A stretch of DNA of 46,194 nt from Lachnospiraceae bacterium. GTDB lineage: Bacteria > Bacillota > Clostridia > Lachnospirales > Lachnospiraceae. The notes beneath the pieces are model-generated. The model was not told the DNA's origin, did no database searches, and saw only the letters and a program-made list of their open reading frames with translations. Location: positions 1-46,194 of the forward strand of contig JAPFDH010000116.1 in the NCBI GenBank assembly GCA_026169045.1, read 5' to 3'. This document shows positions 28,097-38,272 of this stretch, in pieces. Both the position numbers and the translations under genes were made by a program. The stretch's first letter is position 1, and the number at the start of each line of letters is the position of its first letter.

Positions 28097-29248
28097 ATGT
28101 CAGATCGCGATATAGAATTATATCTTCATATTCCATTTTGTATTCGCAAGTGTGCCTACTGTGATTTTCTATCCTTTTCTGGTGAAAGAAAAACACAGGA
28201 GGCATATAGCAATGCACTGATTCGGGAGATACAAGCTGTTGGAAATAGGGAATATTCTGTTTCCAGTATTTATATTGGTGGAGGAACCCCATCTATTTTG
28301 CAGGAAGATTCCATGGTGGCGATATTGGACGCCATACGAAACAACTTTAAAGTTTTATCATGGGCAGAAATCAGTATTGAGTGTAATCCCGGAACGGTTA
28401 CTGCACAAAAGCTTCATGCATATCACCAGGCAGGAATGAACCGAATTAGTTTTGGCCTTCAATCTGCTCATAATCATGAATTGGAAAAGTTGGGAAGAAT
28501 TCATACCTGGGAAATGTTTTTGGAAAGCTATCAGCTGGCCAGAAAAGAGGGATTTTCCAATATCAATGTGGATATTATGTCTGGACTGCCGGGACAGACA
28601 AGAGAGGAATATCTGGATACATTAAGAAAAGTAATCCGATTAAATCTGGAGCATGTTTCAGCGTATAGTCTGATTCTGGAAGAAGGAACACCTTTTTATC
28701 AGATGTATTATAATACGGAATTAAACCAAGAATTGCCTGATGAGGAAGAAGAACGAAGAATGTACTGGCATGGAAGAAAATTTCTGGAGGAACAGGGATT
28801 TTCGTGTTATGAGATTTCAAATTATGCCAGGCCTTCAAAAGAGTGTCGTCATAATTTGGGGTATTGGACAGGAAAAGAATACTTAGGAATCGGATTGGGG
28901 GCTTCTTCATATTTTAACGGCAAACGTTTTCACAATACAGACAGTATGAAAGAGTATTTACAAATGTCTGACAAACCGGATCGTATTCGGATCGAAGAAG
29001 AGATCGTGACCAAAAAACGGGCAATGGAAGAAGTTGCATTTCTCGGGCTTCGTCTGACCAAGGGAATTGATATGATGGATTTTGAGAAACGGTTTGAATG
29101 TCGATTTCAGGATGTATATGGCGATGTTATGAAACGTTTTTTGTCAATGGGATTTTTAGCAATAAATGGACCGTATTTATGTTTGACGGAAAAAGGAATT
29201 GATGTCAGTAATCAGATTATGGCAGAATTTCTGCTGGATGGGGAGTAA
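28097..29248 (+). CDS. hemW: Radical SAM heme chaperone HemW
   Basis: HemW binds heme and delivers it to target proteins; it is related to, but distinct from, coproporphyrinogen oxidase HemN. The 383-residue protein carries the radical SAM cluster Cys15-x3-Cys19-x2-Cys22 (PFCIRKCAYCDF), followed by GGGTPS near 58 and the HemN C-terminal domain (LGLRLTKGID near 312). It starts three bases after lepA and is probably cotranscribed. Confidence 0.93.
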   Translation: MSDRDIELYLHIPFCIRKCAYCDFLSFSGERKTQEAYSNALIREIQAVGNREYSVSSIYIGGGTPSILQEDSMVAILDAIRNNFKVLSWAEISIECNPGTVTAQKLHAYHQAGMNRISFGLQSAHNHELEKLGRIHTWEMFLESYQLARKEGFSNINVDIMSGLPGQTREEYLDTLRKVIRLNLEHVSAYSLILEEGTPFYQMYYNTELNQELPDEEEERRMYWHGRKFLEEQGFSCYEISNYARPSKECRHNLGYWTGKEYLGIGLGASSYFNGKRFHNTDSMKEYLQMSDKPDRIRIEEEIVTKKRAMEEVAFLGLRLTKGIDMMDFEKRFECRFQDVYGDVMKRFLSMGFLAINGPYLCLTEKGIDVSNQIMAEFLLDGE

Positions 29249-29355
29249 AGAGAGTGGTTTAGGGAATCTCTGATAGAAAAAGGACGATTATGATAGTTAT
29301 GAAGGCGGATAAAAATATGAAATAAAAGTATGAAACCGCGGAAATGGAGGATACT

Positions 29356-29967
29356 ATGGGAGAGAGCAAGAAAACGGTGGAGTTTATGTCTTCACTGGTG
29401 GAAAAATCATATAAAAAAGTGGCATATTGGAATTTATTTTGTCGAAAGCTGATTTTGCCGGGACTTTTGACAGCAATGTATGCCTATGGAGCATTTTCAA
29501 TTGTGCGTGCATTGAAAATAGGGAACACATATGGGGTTTCTCAGTTTGTGGTATCTATTTGTTTTGCGCTCCTGGGAGTTATTATGCCTTCGGTTGTATT
29601 GTTCATGAATGAAAATAGAATGAGAAAAGAGATGAAGAGCCACAATATTCCGGAAGATACGAGAAAATTTATCCGTATGTCAGGAGATGAAATTTCTCTT
29701 CTTCGCATGAAAAAAAATGAAATGCTGGAATATACTTGGGAAGATGTGGAAGGAGTATATTCGTTCCCGGAACGGGTGATTTTTTCCATGAAAGATAAGC
29801 AGATTTTCATGGCTGACTCGGATAAAATTTCCGATGAGGATCGCGCTTATCTCCTGAAAAAAGCAGAAGAAAATCATGTGATAAAAAAAGCAATTTCTCT
29901 TCAGACAGTACTTTTGGTGTGTATCGTGATCGTACTTGTGGCCGCCGGATTGGGATGGCTGCTCTAA
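29356..29967 (+). CDS. Small membrane protein with YcxB-like domain
   Basis: The 203-residue protein has two membrane segments at about 32-52 and 63-85, a soluble middle with the MSGDEISLLRMKKNEMLEYTWEDVEGVYSFPERVIFSM pattern of YcxB-like domains (residues 110-170), and a last membrane segment at the C terminus (184-203). Such proteins are of unknown function. ATG 29356 has GGAGG six bases before it; ATG 29344 is in frame but overlaps the site. It lies between hemW and the heat-shock operon, closed by a terminator. Confidence 0.7.
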   Translation: MGESKKTVEFMSSLVEKSYKKVAYWNLFCRKLILPGLLTAMYAYGAFSIVRALKIGNTYGVSQFVVSICFALLGVIMPSVVLFMNENRMRKEMKSHNIPEDTRKFIRMSGDEISLLRMKKNEMLEYTWEDVEGVYSFPERVIFSMKDKQIFMADSDKISDEDRAYLLKKAEENHVIKKAISLQTVLLVCIVIVLVAAGLGWLL

Positions 29968-29970
29968 AAG

Positions 29971-30020
29971 AAATGCATGTATGCCCGGAATGGATCTTCC
30001 GGTTATACATGCATTTTTTC
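29971..30020 (+). terminator. Intrinsic terminator after the YcxB-like gene
   Basis: AAATGCATGTAT (29971-29982) pairs with ATACATGCATTT (30005-30016), with an inner CCGGAA/TTCCGG stem, followed by T6. The 354-base gap 29968-30321 holds this terminator, repeat copy B, and the heat-shock promoter and CIRCE. Confidence 0.92.
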
Positions 30021-30024
30021 ATTT

Positions 30025-30114
30025 GCGCGTAGACAACGAGCTGTGCGCGGATGCTTGCATACGCATACGGCGACTGTCCGCGAACATGAGAAACTCGTAA
30101 AGCGTGTTTCTCAT
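30025..30114 (+). repeat. Terminator-linked dispersed repeat, copy B (longest)
   Basis: Bases 30025-30073 match copy A; the element seems to continue to 30114 through a 9-bp hairpin ATGAGAAAC/GTTTCTCAT (30086-30094 with 30106-30114, 11-base loop). CGCGGA (near 30046) can also pair with TCCGCG (near 30077). It starts six bases after the T-tract of the preceding terminator. Confidence 0.7.
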
Positions 30115-30227
30115 TGTTGTTGACAAAATATTTTTGAAAAAAAGGTGAAAACGTATCATCTGTTTCGGAAAGAAGAGCTGTTTATTTCTTTTTAATAAAA
30201 AAAACACAATTTATTTTCATATGGGGG

Positions 30228-30256
30228 TTGACATAATGAATCGCTAGTGATATCTT
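30228..30256 (+). promoter_or_regulatory. Heat-shock operon promoter
   Basis: TTGACA (30228-30233), a 17-base spacer and TATCTT (30251-30256). It lies 13 bases ahead of CIRCE, so HrcA binding would cover the transcription start. Confidence 0.8.
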
Positions 30257-30268
30257 ATGAATATGATG

Positions 30269-30295
30269 TTAGCACTCCTAAAGAGTGAGTGCTAA
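30269..30295 (+). promoter_or_regulatory. CIRCE operator
   Basis: TTAGCACTC (30269-30277), nine bases, GAGTGCTAA (30287-30295): a perfect HrcA binding site. Confidence 0.97.
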
Positions 30296-30321
30296 TAACA
30301 AAAAGAAGGGAGTGATACCGG

Positions 30322-31350
30322 TTGGAATTGGATGACAGAAAAATGAAAATCCTGAAAGCCATTATCCAGACCTATATGGAAACAGGCGAGCCAGTCGGTT
30401 CCCGAACCATTTCCAAATATACGGATCTGAATTTGAGTTCAGCGACGATTCGTAATGAAATGGCTGACCTGGAAGAGTTGGGGCTGATTGTTCAGCCATA
30501 TACTTCCGCCGGGAGGATTCCGTCAGATAAAGGATATCGTCTTTATGTAGATAATCTGATGGAGGAAAAGGAGAGGGAAGTATCGGAAATGAAAAACTTT
30601 CTGATCCAACGTGTAGACAGGGTGGAACTTCTTCTGAAACAAATGGCAAAGTTATTGGCAGTAAACACCAATTATGCCACTATGATTTCAGCACCCAGAT
30701 ACCATGGCAATAAGCTTAAATTTATTCAGCTTTCCAAAGTTGAGGAAGGAAAACTTCTGGCTGTGGTTGTCGTAGAAGGAAATATTATAAAAAACACAAT
30801 ATTGAATGTAGAAGGAACTATTAGTGATGAAGATGTTCTCCAGCTTAATATTCTTTTGAACAGCACATTAAATGGTTTGACAATTGATGAGATTAATCTT
30901 GGATTAATCACAAAATTGAAAGAAAAAGCTGGATATCACAGCGGCGTTGTGGGAAGCGTATTGGAAGCGGTGGCAGATGCTATTAAAGTAGATGAGGAAC
31001 AGCCACAGATTTATACCAGCGGTGCTACCAATATTTTCAAATATCCGGAACTGAGTGATGGCACACGTGCCAGCAATTTGATTTCCGCATTTGAAGATAA
31101 ACACGAGTTATTGGAGTTGATCAATGACTCTTCGGATGAGGAACATGGCATTCAGGTTTATATTGGAAATGAAACGCCGGTACAGAGTATGAAAGACTGC
31201 AGTGTTGTTACAGCCAATTATGAGTTGGGTGATGGCATGAAAGGAACCATCGGAATCATAGGTCCTAAGCGTATGGATTATGAGCGTGTGGTGAATACTC
31301 TGAAGACATTGATGGAACAGTTGGATATCATTTATCATAAGAAAGAATAG
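30322..31350 (+). CDS. hrcA: Heat-inducible transcription repressor HrcA
   Basis: Represses the dnaK operon by binding CIRCE, with GroEL aiding its folding. The 342-residue protein has an N-terminal winged helix (residues 1-75: KILKAIIQTYMETGEPVGSRTI, SSATIRNEMADLEELGLI, TSAGRIPSDKGYRLYVD) and the GAF-like dimerisation domain behind it. The start is TTG 30322, nine bases after GGGAG; no ATG fits. The gene is 26 bases behind CIRCE, so it controls itself and the four genes after it. Confidence 0.96.
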   Translation: MELDDRKMKILKAIIQTYMETGEPVGSRTISKYTDLNLSSATIRNEMADLEELGLIVQPYTSAGRIPSDKGYRLYVDNLMEEKEREVSEMKNFLIQRVDRVELLLKQMAKLLAVNTNYATMISAPRYHGNKLKFIQLSKVEEGKLLAVVVVEGNIIKNTILNVEGTISDEDVLQLNILLNSTLNGLTIDEINLGLITKLKEKAGYHSGVVGSVLEAVADAIKVDEEQPQIYTSGATNIFKYPELSDGTRASNLISAFEDKHELLELINDSSDEEHGIQVYIGNETPVQSMKDCSVVTANYELGDGMKGTIGIIGPKRMDYERVVNTLKTLMEQLDIIYHKKE

Positions 31351-31366
31351 AAAGGCGGAGGAAGCG

Positions 31367-32032
31367 TTGGCGGAAATGGAAGAAAAGAAAGCGGCAGAAG
31401 AAACAGTGGATGTTGCCGAAAAAGATCAGGAAGAAACTACAACAGGTTCTGAGAATACAGAACAGGAAACCCAGCAGGAAGAATCAATTGCAGAAGAAAC
31501 AAATGATGCGCCGGATAATGAAAACGGCAGCGAACAGGCAGCCGGAAAGAAAAATTTCTTTGATAAACTGAAAGATAAAAAGAAGGATAAAAAAGATCCG
31601 AAAGATCAGCAGATTGAAGATCTGACTGACCGGATCAAGAGAAACATGGCAGAGTTTGATAACTTCAGAAAGCGTACAGAAAAAGAAAAAGCCGCAATGT
31701 TTGAGATTGGTGCAAAAGCAATTATTGAAAAGATTCTGCCGGTTGTGGATAATTTTGAAAGAGGCCTTGCAACTGTTCCGGAAGACAAAAAAGAAGATTC
31801 TTTTGTCGAAGGAATGGATAAAGTATATAAACAATTATTGAAATCACTGGAAGAAATGGGCGTAGAACCTATTGAAGCCGTGGGCAAGGAATTTGATCCG
31901 AATCTTCATAATGCAGTGATGCATGTGGAAGATGAGAATTTTGGAGAGAATGTGGTTGCAGCAGAATTCCAAAAGGGATATACCTACAAAGGAGCTGTAG
32001 TCCGTCACTCTATGGTACAGGTAGCAAACTAA
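31367..32032 (+). CDS. grpE: Nucleotide exchange factor GrpE
   Basis: Releases ADP from DnaK. The 221-residue protein has a long acidic Glu/Gln/Thr N-terminal region (to about residue 60), a Lys-rich patch, the long coiled-coil helix (MAEFDNFRKRTEKEK) and the beta-wing C-terminal domain with GVEPIEAVGKEFDPNLHNAVMHVED. I take TTG 31367, five bases after GGCGGAGG; ATG 31376 is the alternative. It follows hrcA by 16 bases. Confidence 0.95.
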   Translation: MAEMEEKKAAEETVDVAEKDQEETTTGSENTEQETQQEESIAEETNDAPDNENGSEQAAGKKNFFDKLKDKKKDKKDPKDQQIEDLTDRIKRNMAEFDNFRKRTEKEKAAMFEIGAKAIIEKILPVVDNFERGLATVPEDKKEDSFVEGMDKVYKQLLKSLEEMGVEPIEAVGKEFDPNLHNAVMHVEDENFGENVVAAEFQKGYTYKGAVVRHSMVQVAN

Positions 32033-32042
32033 ATTTATTTGA

Positions 32043-33920
<1,878 letters not shown>

Positions 33921-33938
33921 TGCAATAGATGCGGCGAA

Positions 33939-34058
33939 AGAAAATCCAGTTTGGATTTTCTGGCCGGGGAAAGGCACATATACGCCATGCGTAAGCTGGC
34001 GTGTATGTGCCGGATAGATAAGAAGGCTGCTGCCAAACCGAAAGGTTTCGCAACAGCC
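33939..34058 (+). other. Three consecutive hairpins between dnaK and dnaJ
   Basis: Hairpin 1: AGAAAATCCA/TGGATTTTCT (33939-33961, 3-base loop). Hairpin 2: 15-bp stem with G-U pairs starting GGCACATATACGCCA (33973-34011, 9-base loop). Hairpin 3: GGCTG...CAGCC with inner AAACC/GGTTT and a GAAA loop (34025-34058). None is followed by a T-tract, so they are probably RNA stability or processing elements and not terminators. Confidence 0.75.
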
Positions 34059-34086
34059 CAATTGTGTGTATGAAAGGGATTGGATC

Positions 34087-35238
34087 ATGGCAGAAAAAAG
34101 AGATTATTATGAAGTGTTAGGCGTCTCCAGAGATGCAGATGATGCAACGTTAAAGAAAGCATATCGTGCATTGGCCAAAAAATACCATCCAGATACAAAT
34201 CCGGGAAATGCAGAGGCGGCCGAGAAGTTTAAAGAAGCTTCCGAAGCATACAGTGTACTGAGTGATCCGCAGAAAAGACAGCAGTATGATCAGTTTGGCC
34301 ATGCAGCTTTTGGAGGCGGTGCAGATGGCGGTGCCGGTGGATTCGGCGGATTTGGCGGATTTGATTTCAATGGTGCCGATATGGGCGACATGTTTGGTGA
34401 TATTTTTGGTGATTTGTTTGGCGGAGGAAGAAGCCGCAGAAACAGCAATGGGCCAATGCGTGGTGCCAATGTGAGAGCCTCTGTACGGATTACCTTTGAC
34501 GAAGCCGTAAAGGGATGCGATAAAGAACTGACATTAAATTTAAAGGAAGAATGTGAGACCTGTCATGGAACAGGGGCAAAACCGGGAACCAGTCCACAGA
34601 CATGTCCAAAATGTGGCGGTAAAGGACAGGTAACGTATACGCAGCAATCCATTTTTGGAATGGTAAGAAATGTTCAGACATGTCCGGATTGTAACGGTAC
34701 CGGTAAAATCATTAAAGAAAAGTGTTCCGCATGTCATGGAAGCGGTTATACGACAAAGAGAAAAACAATTCAGGTTTCCATTCCGGCAGGTATTGACAAT
34801 GGCCAGAGTATCCGCATTCGTGGAAAAGGTGAGCCGGGAACAAACGGAGGAGAGAGAGGCGATCTCTTAGTTGAAGTGATTGTATCACAGCATCCGATTT
34901 TTAAGCGTCAGGATATGGATGTATTTTCTACAGTACCGATATCTTTTGCAAATGCAGCGCTTGGCGGAACCATTCGTATTGCTACCGTGGACGGACAGGT
35001 GGAGTATGAAGTAAAGCCTGGAACACAGACCGATACCAGAGTGCGTTTGCGTGGCAAGGGAATTCCAAGTCTTAGAAATAAGAATATGCGCGGAGATCAT
35101 TATGTCACATTGGTGGTACAGGTACCGACCAGTATGAATGCAGAACAGAGAGAAGCACTGCGTCATTTCGATAACGTAATGAATGGGGTGGATGATGACC
35201 CTGAACCAAAGAAAAAGAAAGGCTGGTTTAACAAATAG
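34087..35238 (+). CDS. dnaJ: Co-chaperone DnaJ (Hsp40)
   Basis: Stimulates DnaK ATPase and delivers substrates. The 383-residue protein has a J domain (residues 1-72, with HPD in KKYHPDTN), a Gly/Phe-rich segment (80-125), four CxxCxGxG zinc motifs ([32 protein letters not shown]) and C-terminal substrate domains. ATG 34087 follows GAAAGGGATTGGATC; the seven codons upstream in frame have no better site. The 166-base gap from dnaK is filled by three hairpins. Confidence 0.97.
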   Translation: MAEKRDYYEVLGVSRDADDATLKKAYRALAKKYHPDTNPGNAEAAEKFKEASEAYSVLSDPQKRQQYDQFGHAAFGGGADGGAGGFGGFGGFDFNGADMGDMFGDIFGDLFGGGRSRRNSNGPMRGANVRASVRITFDEAVKGCDKELTLNLKEECETCHGTGAKPGTSPQTCPKCGGKGQVTYTQQSIFGMVRNVQTCPDCNGTGKIIKEKCSACHGSGYTTKRKTIQVSIPAGIDNGQSIRIRGKGEPGTNGGERGDLLVEVIVSQHPIFKRQDMDVFSTVPISFANAALGGTIRIATVDGQVEYEVKPGTQTDTRVRLRGKGIPSLRNKNMRGDHYVTLVVQVPTSMNAEQREALRHFDNVMNGVDDDPEPKKKKGWFNK

Positions 35239-35239
35239 T

Positions 35240-35527
35240 ATGATTTGTGTATATGCAAATGCAAGTGTAAAAGCCGGATGTGAGGACGCATTTTTAAAAG
35301 TAGCAGAAACGTTGATTCGTCATTCCAGAGGAGAAGCCGGAAATGTCAGTTATCACCTCTGTAAAGATCCTTCGGAACCGTTAAAATATGTTTTTATGGA
35401 AAGTTGGATGGATGAAGAGGCATTGGATCTGCATATGGCTATGCCCCATTTTATTGAGGCAGGAAAGAATTTGGAACCGTTGTTAAACGGGGGATTGGAT
35501 ATTCATAAACTGAATGCAATATTGTAG
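35240..35527 (+). CDS. Small ABM-domain monooxygenase-like protein
   Basis: The 95-residue protein is an antibiotic-biosynthesis-monooxygenase (ABM) ferredoxin-like fold: MICVYANASVKAGCEDAF, a helix, then GEAGNVSYHLCKDPSEPLKYVFMESWMDEEALDLHM, matching the YgiN/quinol-monooxygenase pattern of about 95-100 residues. Some members oxidise quinols; many have no known substrate. The ATG is one base after the dnaJ stop (TAGTATG) without a close independent ribosome site, so I infer translation by coupling to dnaJ and heat-shock coexpression. An earlier ATG at 35183 would overlap dnaJ and add residues foreign to the fold. Confidence 0.82.
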   Translation: MICVYANASVKAGCEDAFLKVAETLIRHSRGEAGNVSYHLCKDPSEPLKYVFMESWMDEEALDLHMAMPHFIEAGKNLEPLLNGGLDIHKLNAIL

Positions 35528-35536
35528 TTTGATTAG

Positions 35537-35569
35537 AAAGACAGGAGCGAATTTGCTCCTGTCTTTTTT
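35537..35569 (+). terminator. Terminator of the heat-shock operon
   Basis: AAAGACAGGAGC (35537-35548) pairs perfectly with 35555-35566 around a 6-base loop, then T-tract. The AT-rich stretch after it, to 35755, holds no clear gene. Confidence 0.93.
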
Positions 35570-35755
35570 GTATTGGTTTCTGTAAGGAAAGTATAAAAAA
35601 CTATTGAAACAAATTATATAATTTGATATATCTATTATATGTAAGCATGATTATAATTTAGCAAAATAAGTTAAAAGATGTATGGAACTGGTCAAATGAG
35701 TTTGTTGCGTGTATTAAGATGTATAATAAAAATATAGTATGATTCAGGAGGAGCT

Positions 35756-36793
35756 ATGTATAATTGTATTTTTTGTTTAGAAAATAATTGTATTCAATTA
35801 AAAAGTACAGAAGAAAGCGCAATCAAATGGGCAAAAGAAGTTCTTACTCCATATATTAAGATAGGAAAAGCAGAAAATGTTATTCTATCTATTGAATGCA
35901 TATATGGTAAAAAAGAAAAACCGGTTGGTGAATTTGTTGGAAAAGAATCCATATTTTTAAATAAAACAGGGAAGCGCTATAAAAATCCTGGAGGATTTGA
36001 TATAGTAAATGAAGAAGAAACATTATATAGAATGCTTGACGATAAATTAACGATATATTTCCCCTGTTTAACCGAGGATACAATGAGGGAACCATCACGT
36101 TTATGTAGAGAAATACTTTATAATTCACTAAATGTGAGTGAATGGCAAGAGATTCATGCATCGGCAGTGTCGTATAGAAATCAGGGAATAGCTTTTGTGG
36201 GAAATAAAGGAGCCGGAAAGTCAATCTTCTTGTCTCTGATGTTAAGTAAATCTATTGATCATACAGATACAAGATTTAACTATGTTACAAATGATAGGCT
36301 CTGGATTAATTCTAAAAATAATCGAATACTTGGGTCACCGATGCCAGTACTTCTGGGATATGGAACTATGATGAAAATTCCAGAATTAAATGGTCAACTG
36401 AGCATGTTCAGAGATGGGTATTACATTTTGAATCATTTATTAAAAGAAAAAAAGCACGAGTATACAGTTAACGAATTTGCAAAATTCTTTGATACAAAAA
36501 TAGAAACAGAAGCACGGTTAAAGGCTATTATAGTTCTTGATTCAACAAAAGAAATGACTATGCCCAGACTGGTTGAGAATGATGAGATTGAAAAAAAATA
36601 TATCGATCTTGCTCGCAATACATCCCATAGCACTTATCCAAATTGGCTGCAAATCGGTAAGAGTCCCGATGAAAGAGAGAAAACATATTTAAAAAATATA
36701 AGCATATATACGATGGGATTTGATTTTTCGGAACAGAGTATTATAAAATCAAAAAGAGTTTTATTAGAAATGTTTTCAGATATCTTATTTTAA
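35756..36793 (+). CDS. Orphan HPr kinase-like (HprK/PEPCK fold) protein
   Basis: The 345-residue protein resembles the C-terminal kinase domain of HPr kinase/phosphorylase. EIHASAVSYRNQGIAFVGNKGAGKSIFLSLML (132-163) gives the conserved His, the two strands and Walker A GNKGAGKS (149-156); NYVTNDRLWI behind it matches the place of the HprK metal-binding 'DD' motif, here with Asn-Asp. The first 120 residues are not the usual HprK N domain. Similar stand-alone HprK-like kinases occur in peptide (RiPP) clusters, where some phosphorylate the peptide, but the target here is unknown. CAGGAGGAGCT is a good ribosome site. Codons are AT-rich and unlike the flanking heat-shock genes, suggesting transfer. 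Confidence 0.7.
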   Translation: MYNCIFCLENNCIQLKSTEESAIKWAKEVLTPYIKIGKAENVILSIECIYGKKEKPVGEFVGKESIFLNKTGKRYKNPGGFDIVNEEETLYRMLDDKLTIYFPCLTEDTMREPSRLCREILYNSLNVSEWQEIHASAVSYRNQGIAFVGNKGAGKSIFLSLMLSKSIDHTDTRFNYVTNDRLWINSKNNRILGSPMPVLLGYGTMMKIPELNGQLSMFRDGYYILNHLLKEKKHEYTVNEFAKFFDTKIETEARLKAIIVLDSTKEMTMPRLVENDEIEKKYIDLARNTSHSTYPNWLQIGKSPDEREKTYLKNISIYTMGFDFSEQSIIKSKRVLLEMFSDILF

Positions 36794-36848
36794 TTCAAAA
36801 TAACCGGTGTAATATAATAAATGAATTTATCGGATGGATAGGTGTGAC

Positions 36849-36935
36849 ATGGTGGATTCAATCAAAAAAATATATATGATAAAATGTCAGTATTGTCGCG
36901 GATGGAAACAAAATCTTCATGGTAATTTGTTATAG
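36849..36935 (+). CDS. Possible 28-residue Cys-pair peptide
   Basis: An ATG eight bases after AGGTG opens a 28-codon frame ending at TAG. The peptide contains MIKCQYCRGWKQN, a Cys-x-x-Cys with nearby basic and aromatic residues. It lies between the HprK-like gene and a terminator hairpin on the same strand. With so short a frame in AT-rich DNA, chance is a serious alternative. Confidence 0.25.
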   Translation: MVDSIKKIYMIKCQYCRGWKQNLHGNLL

Positions 36936-36951
36936 ATTATGATATGATAAG

Positions 36952-36990
36952 AAGGACTATTGTATGTAAAATTATGCAATGGTCCTTTTC
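36952..36990 (+). terminator. Terminator after the HprK-like unit
   Basis: AAGGAC-ATTG pairs with CAAT-GTCCTT (36952-36962 with 36977-36987, one mismatch), then a T-rich tract. It belongs to the 435-base gap 36794-37228, which also holds the short peptide frame and the MITE-like element. Confidence 0.65.
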
Positions 36991-37030
36991 TGTTTCTATT
37001 TTAGTATGAAACATACGGTAGAAAAAAATA

Positions 37031-37196
37031 TGTAACAGTTCAGCCCGCGCCATTCGTAAAACCGCACTGCGTGCTTATTGTGGCTGGCGCCACTGTTTTA
37101 CTCATTTACAGGCGCTCAGCTCATAGGTCTGACCGGTCGAAAAATTATGCGAGCATAATTTTTCGACCGTTACAGCCCTATGGCTGAACTGTTACA
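37031..37196. mobile_element. MITE-like element, 166 bp, with 15-bp inverted ends and target duplication
   Basis: The ends TGTAACAGTTCAGCC (37031-37045) and GGCTGAACTGTTACA (37182-37196) are perfect inverted repeats. The six bases before (37025-37030) and after (37197-37202) are both AAAATA, a likely target-site duplication. Inside lies a 17-bp perfect hairpin CGGTCGAAAAATTATGC (37134-37150 with 37153-37169, 2-base spacer) and further self-complementary pairs (GTAAAAC/GTTTTAC). It is more GC-rich than its surroundings and encodes no protein. It sits about 30 bases before the GT2 start. A stable RNA is the alternative reading. Confidence 0.75.
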
Positions 37197-37228
37197 AAAA
37201 TATAGAAATGTTTGAATGAGGATAATAT

Positions 37229-38272
37229 ATGAAAGATATATTGTATTTGGTAATACCGTGTTATAACGAAGAAGAAGTTTTGCCTGTTACAGCTGAAAAA
37301 TTAAAACAGGTGATGGAAGATCTGATAAACAAAGGTATCATCTGCGGAGAAAAAAGCCGCATTTTGTTTGTTAATGATGGCTCGAAAGACAGAACATGGG
37401 AAATGATTAAAGGGCTTCACGAAAAAAATTCTCTTTACAGTGGTTTATGTCTGGCAAAAAACAGGGGACATCAGAATGCGCTTTTAGCAGGATTATTGGA
37501 AGCACGGTCATATGCAGATGTGATCATTTCTCTGGATGCAGATCTGCAGGATGATATTCATGCCATTGAAAAGATGATGGAAAAATATGATGAGGGGTTT
37601 GATATTGTATATGGGGTTCGTTCTTCCAGAAAAAAAGATACCTGGTTTAAGCGAAATACCGCTTTAGGATTTTATCGGTTTATGAAGGTTCTGGGAGTGG
37701 ATATTGTGTACAATCATGCAGATTACCGGCTGATGAGCAGACGGGCAGTGGATGGTTTGGCTGAGTTTAAAGAAGTAAACTTATTTTTGCGTGGATTGGT
37801 GCCGCTGATTGGGTATTCTTCTACAACTGTGGAATATGAACGTAAGGAGCGATTTGCCGGTGAATCAAAATATCCACTAAAAAAAATGTTATCGTTTGCC
37901 TTTGACGGTATTACATCTTTTAGTGTAAAGCCGATACGATTTATCTGTGCGCTGGGAGTCTTTATTTTTTCGGTTAGTATAATTATGTTGATTTATTTTC
38001 TATTGATTTACTGGATGGGAAAGACTGTGGTCGGTTGGGCTACCATTGTGATCTCCATATGGGCGATTGGGGGATTACAGCTTTTGGCTATAGGGATTAT
38101 CGGAGAGTATATCGGAAAAGTATATCTGGAAGTGAAAAGACGTCCTCGGTATTTGGTGGCCGAGTGGTTAAATAAAGAAGATTCTAAACAGATAAAACAG
38201 GAAAAAAATCCAGTAAGTGACAGAAAGGAATGCAGGGATGGCAATGGGACAGAAACCAGAGATGATACATAG
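37229..38272 (+). CDS. Family 2 glycosyltransferase, DPM1-like
   Basis: Predicted to make a polyprenyl-phosphate sugar at the inner membrane face. The 347-residue protein shows VIPCYNEEEVLP at 8-19, VNDGSKDRTW near 48, SLDADLQDD near 95 with the DxD metal site, and two C-terminal membrane segments at about 231-256 and 262-286, then GEYIGKVYLEVKRRPRYLV. A charged 35-residue tail follows. TGAGGATAATAT precedes the start. The next gene overlaps its last 35 bases, so the pair is cotranslated: this enzyme probably charges the lipid used by the GT-C protein. Confidence 0.92.
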   Translation: MKDILYLVIPCYNEEEVLPVTAEKLKQVMEDLINKGIICGEKSRILFVNDGSKDRTWEMIKGLHEKNSLYSGLCLAKNRGHQNALLAGLLEARSYADVIISLDADLQDDIHAIEKMMEKYDEGFDIVYGVRSSRKKDTWFKRNTALGFYRFMKVLGVDIVYNHADYRLMSRRAVDGLAEFKEVNLFLRGLVPLIGYSSTTVEYERKERFAGESKYPLKKMLSFAFDGITSFSVKPIRFICALGVFIFSVSIIMLIYFLLIYWMGKTVVGWATIVISIWAIGGLQLLAIGIIGEYIGKVYLEVKRRPRYLVAEWLNKEDSKQIKQEKNPVSDRKECRDGNGTETRDDT

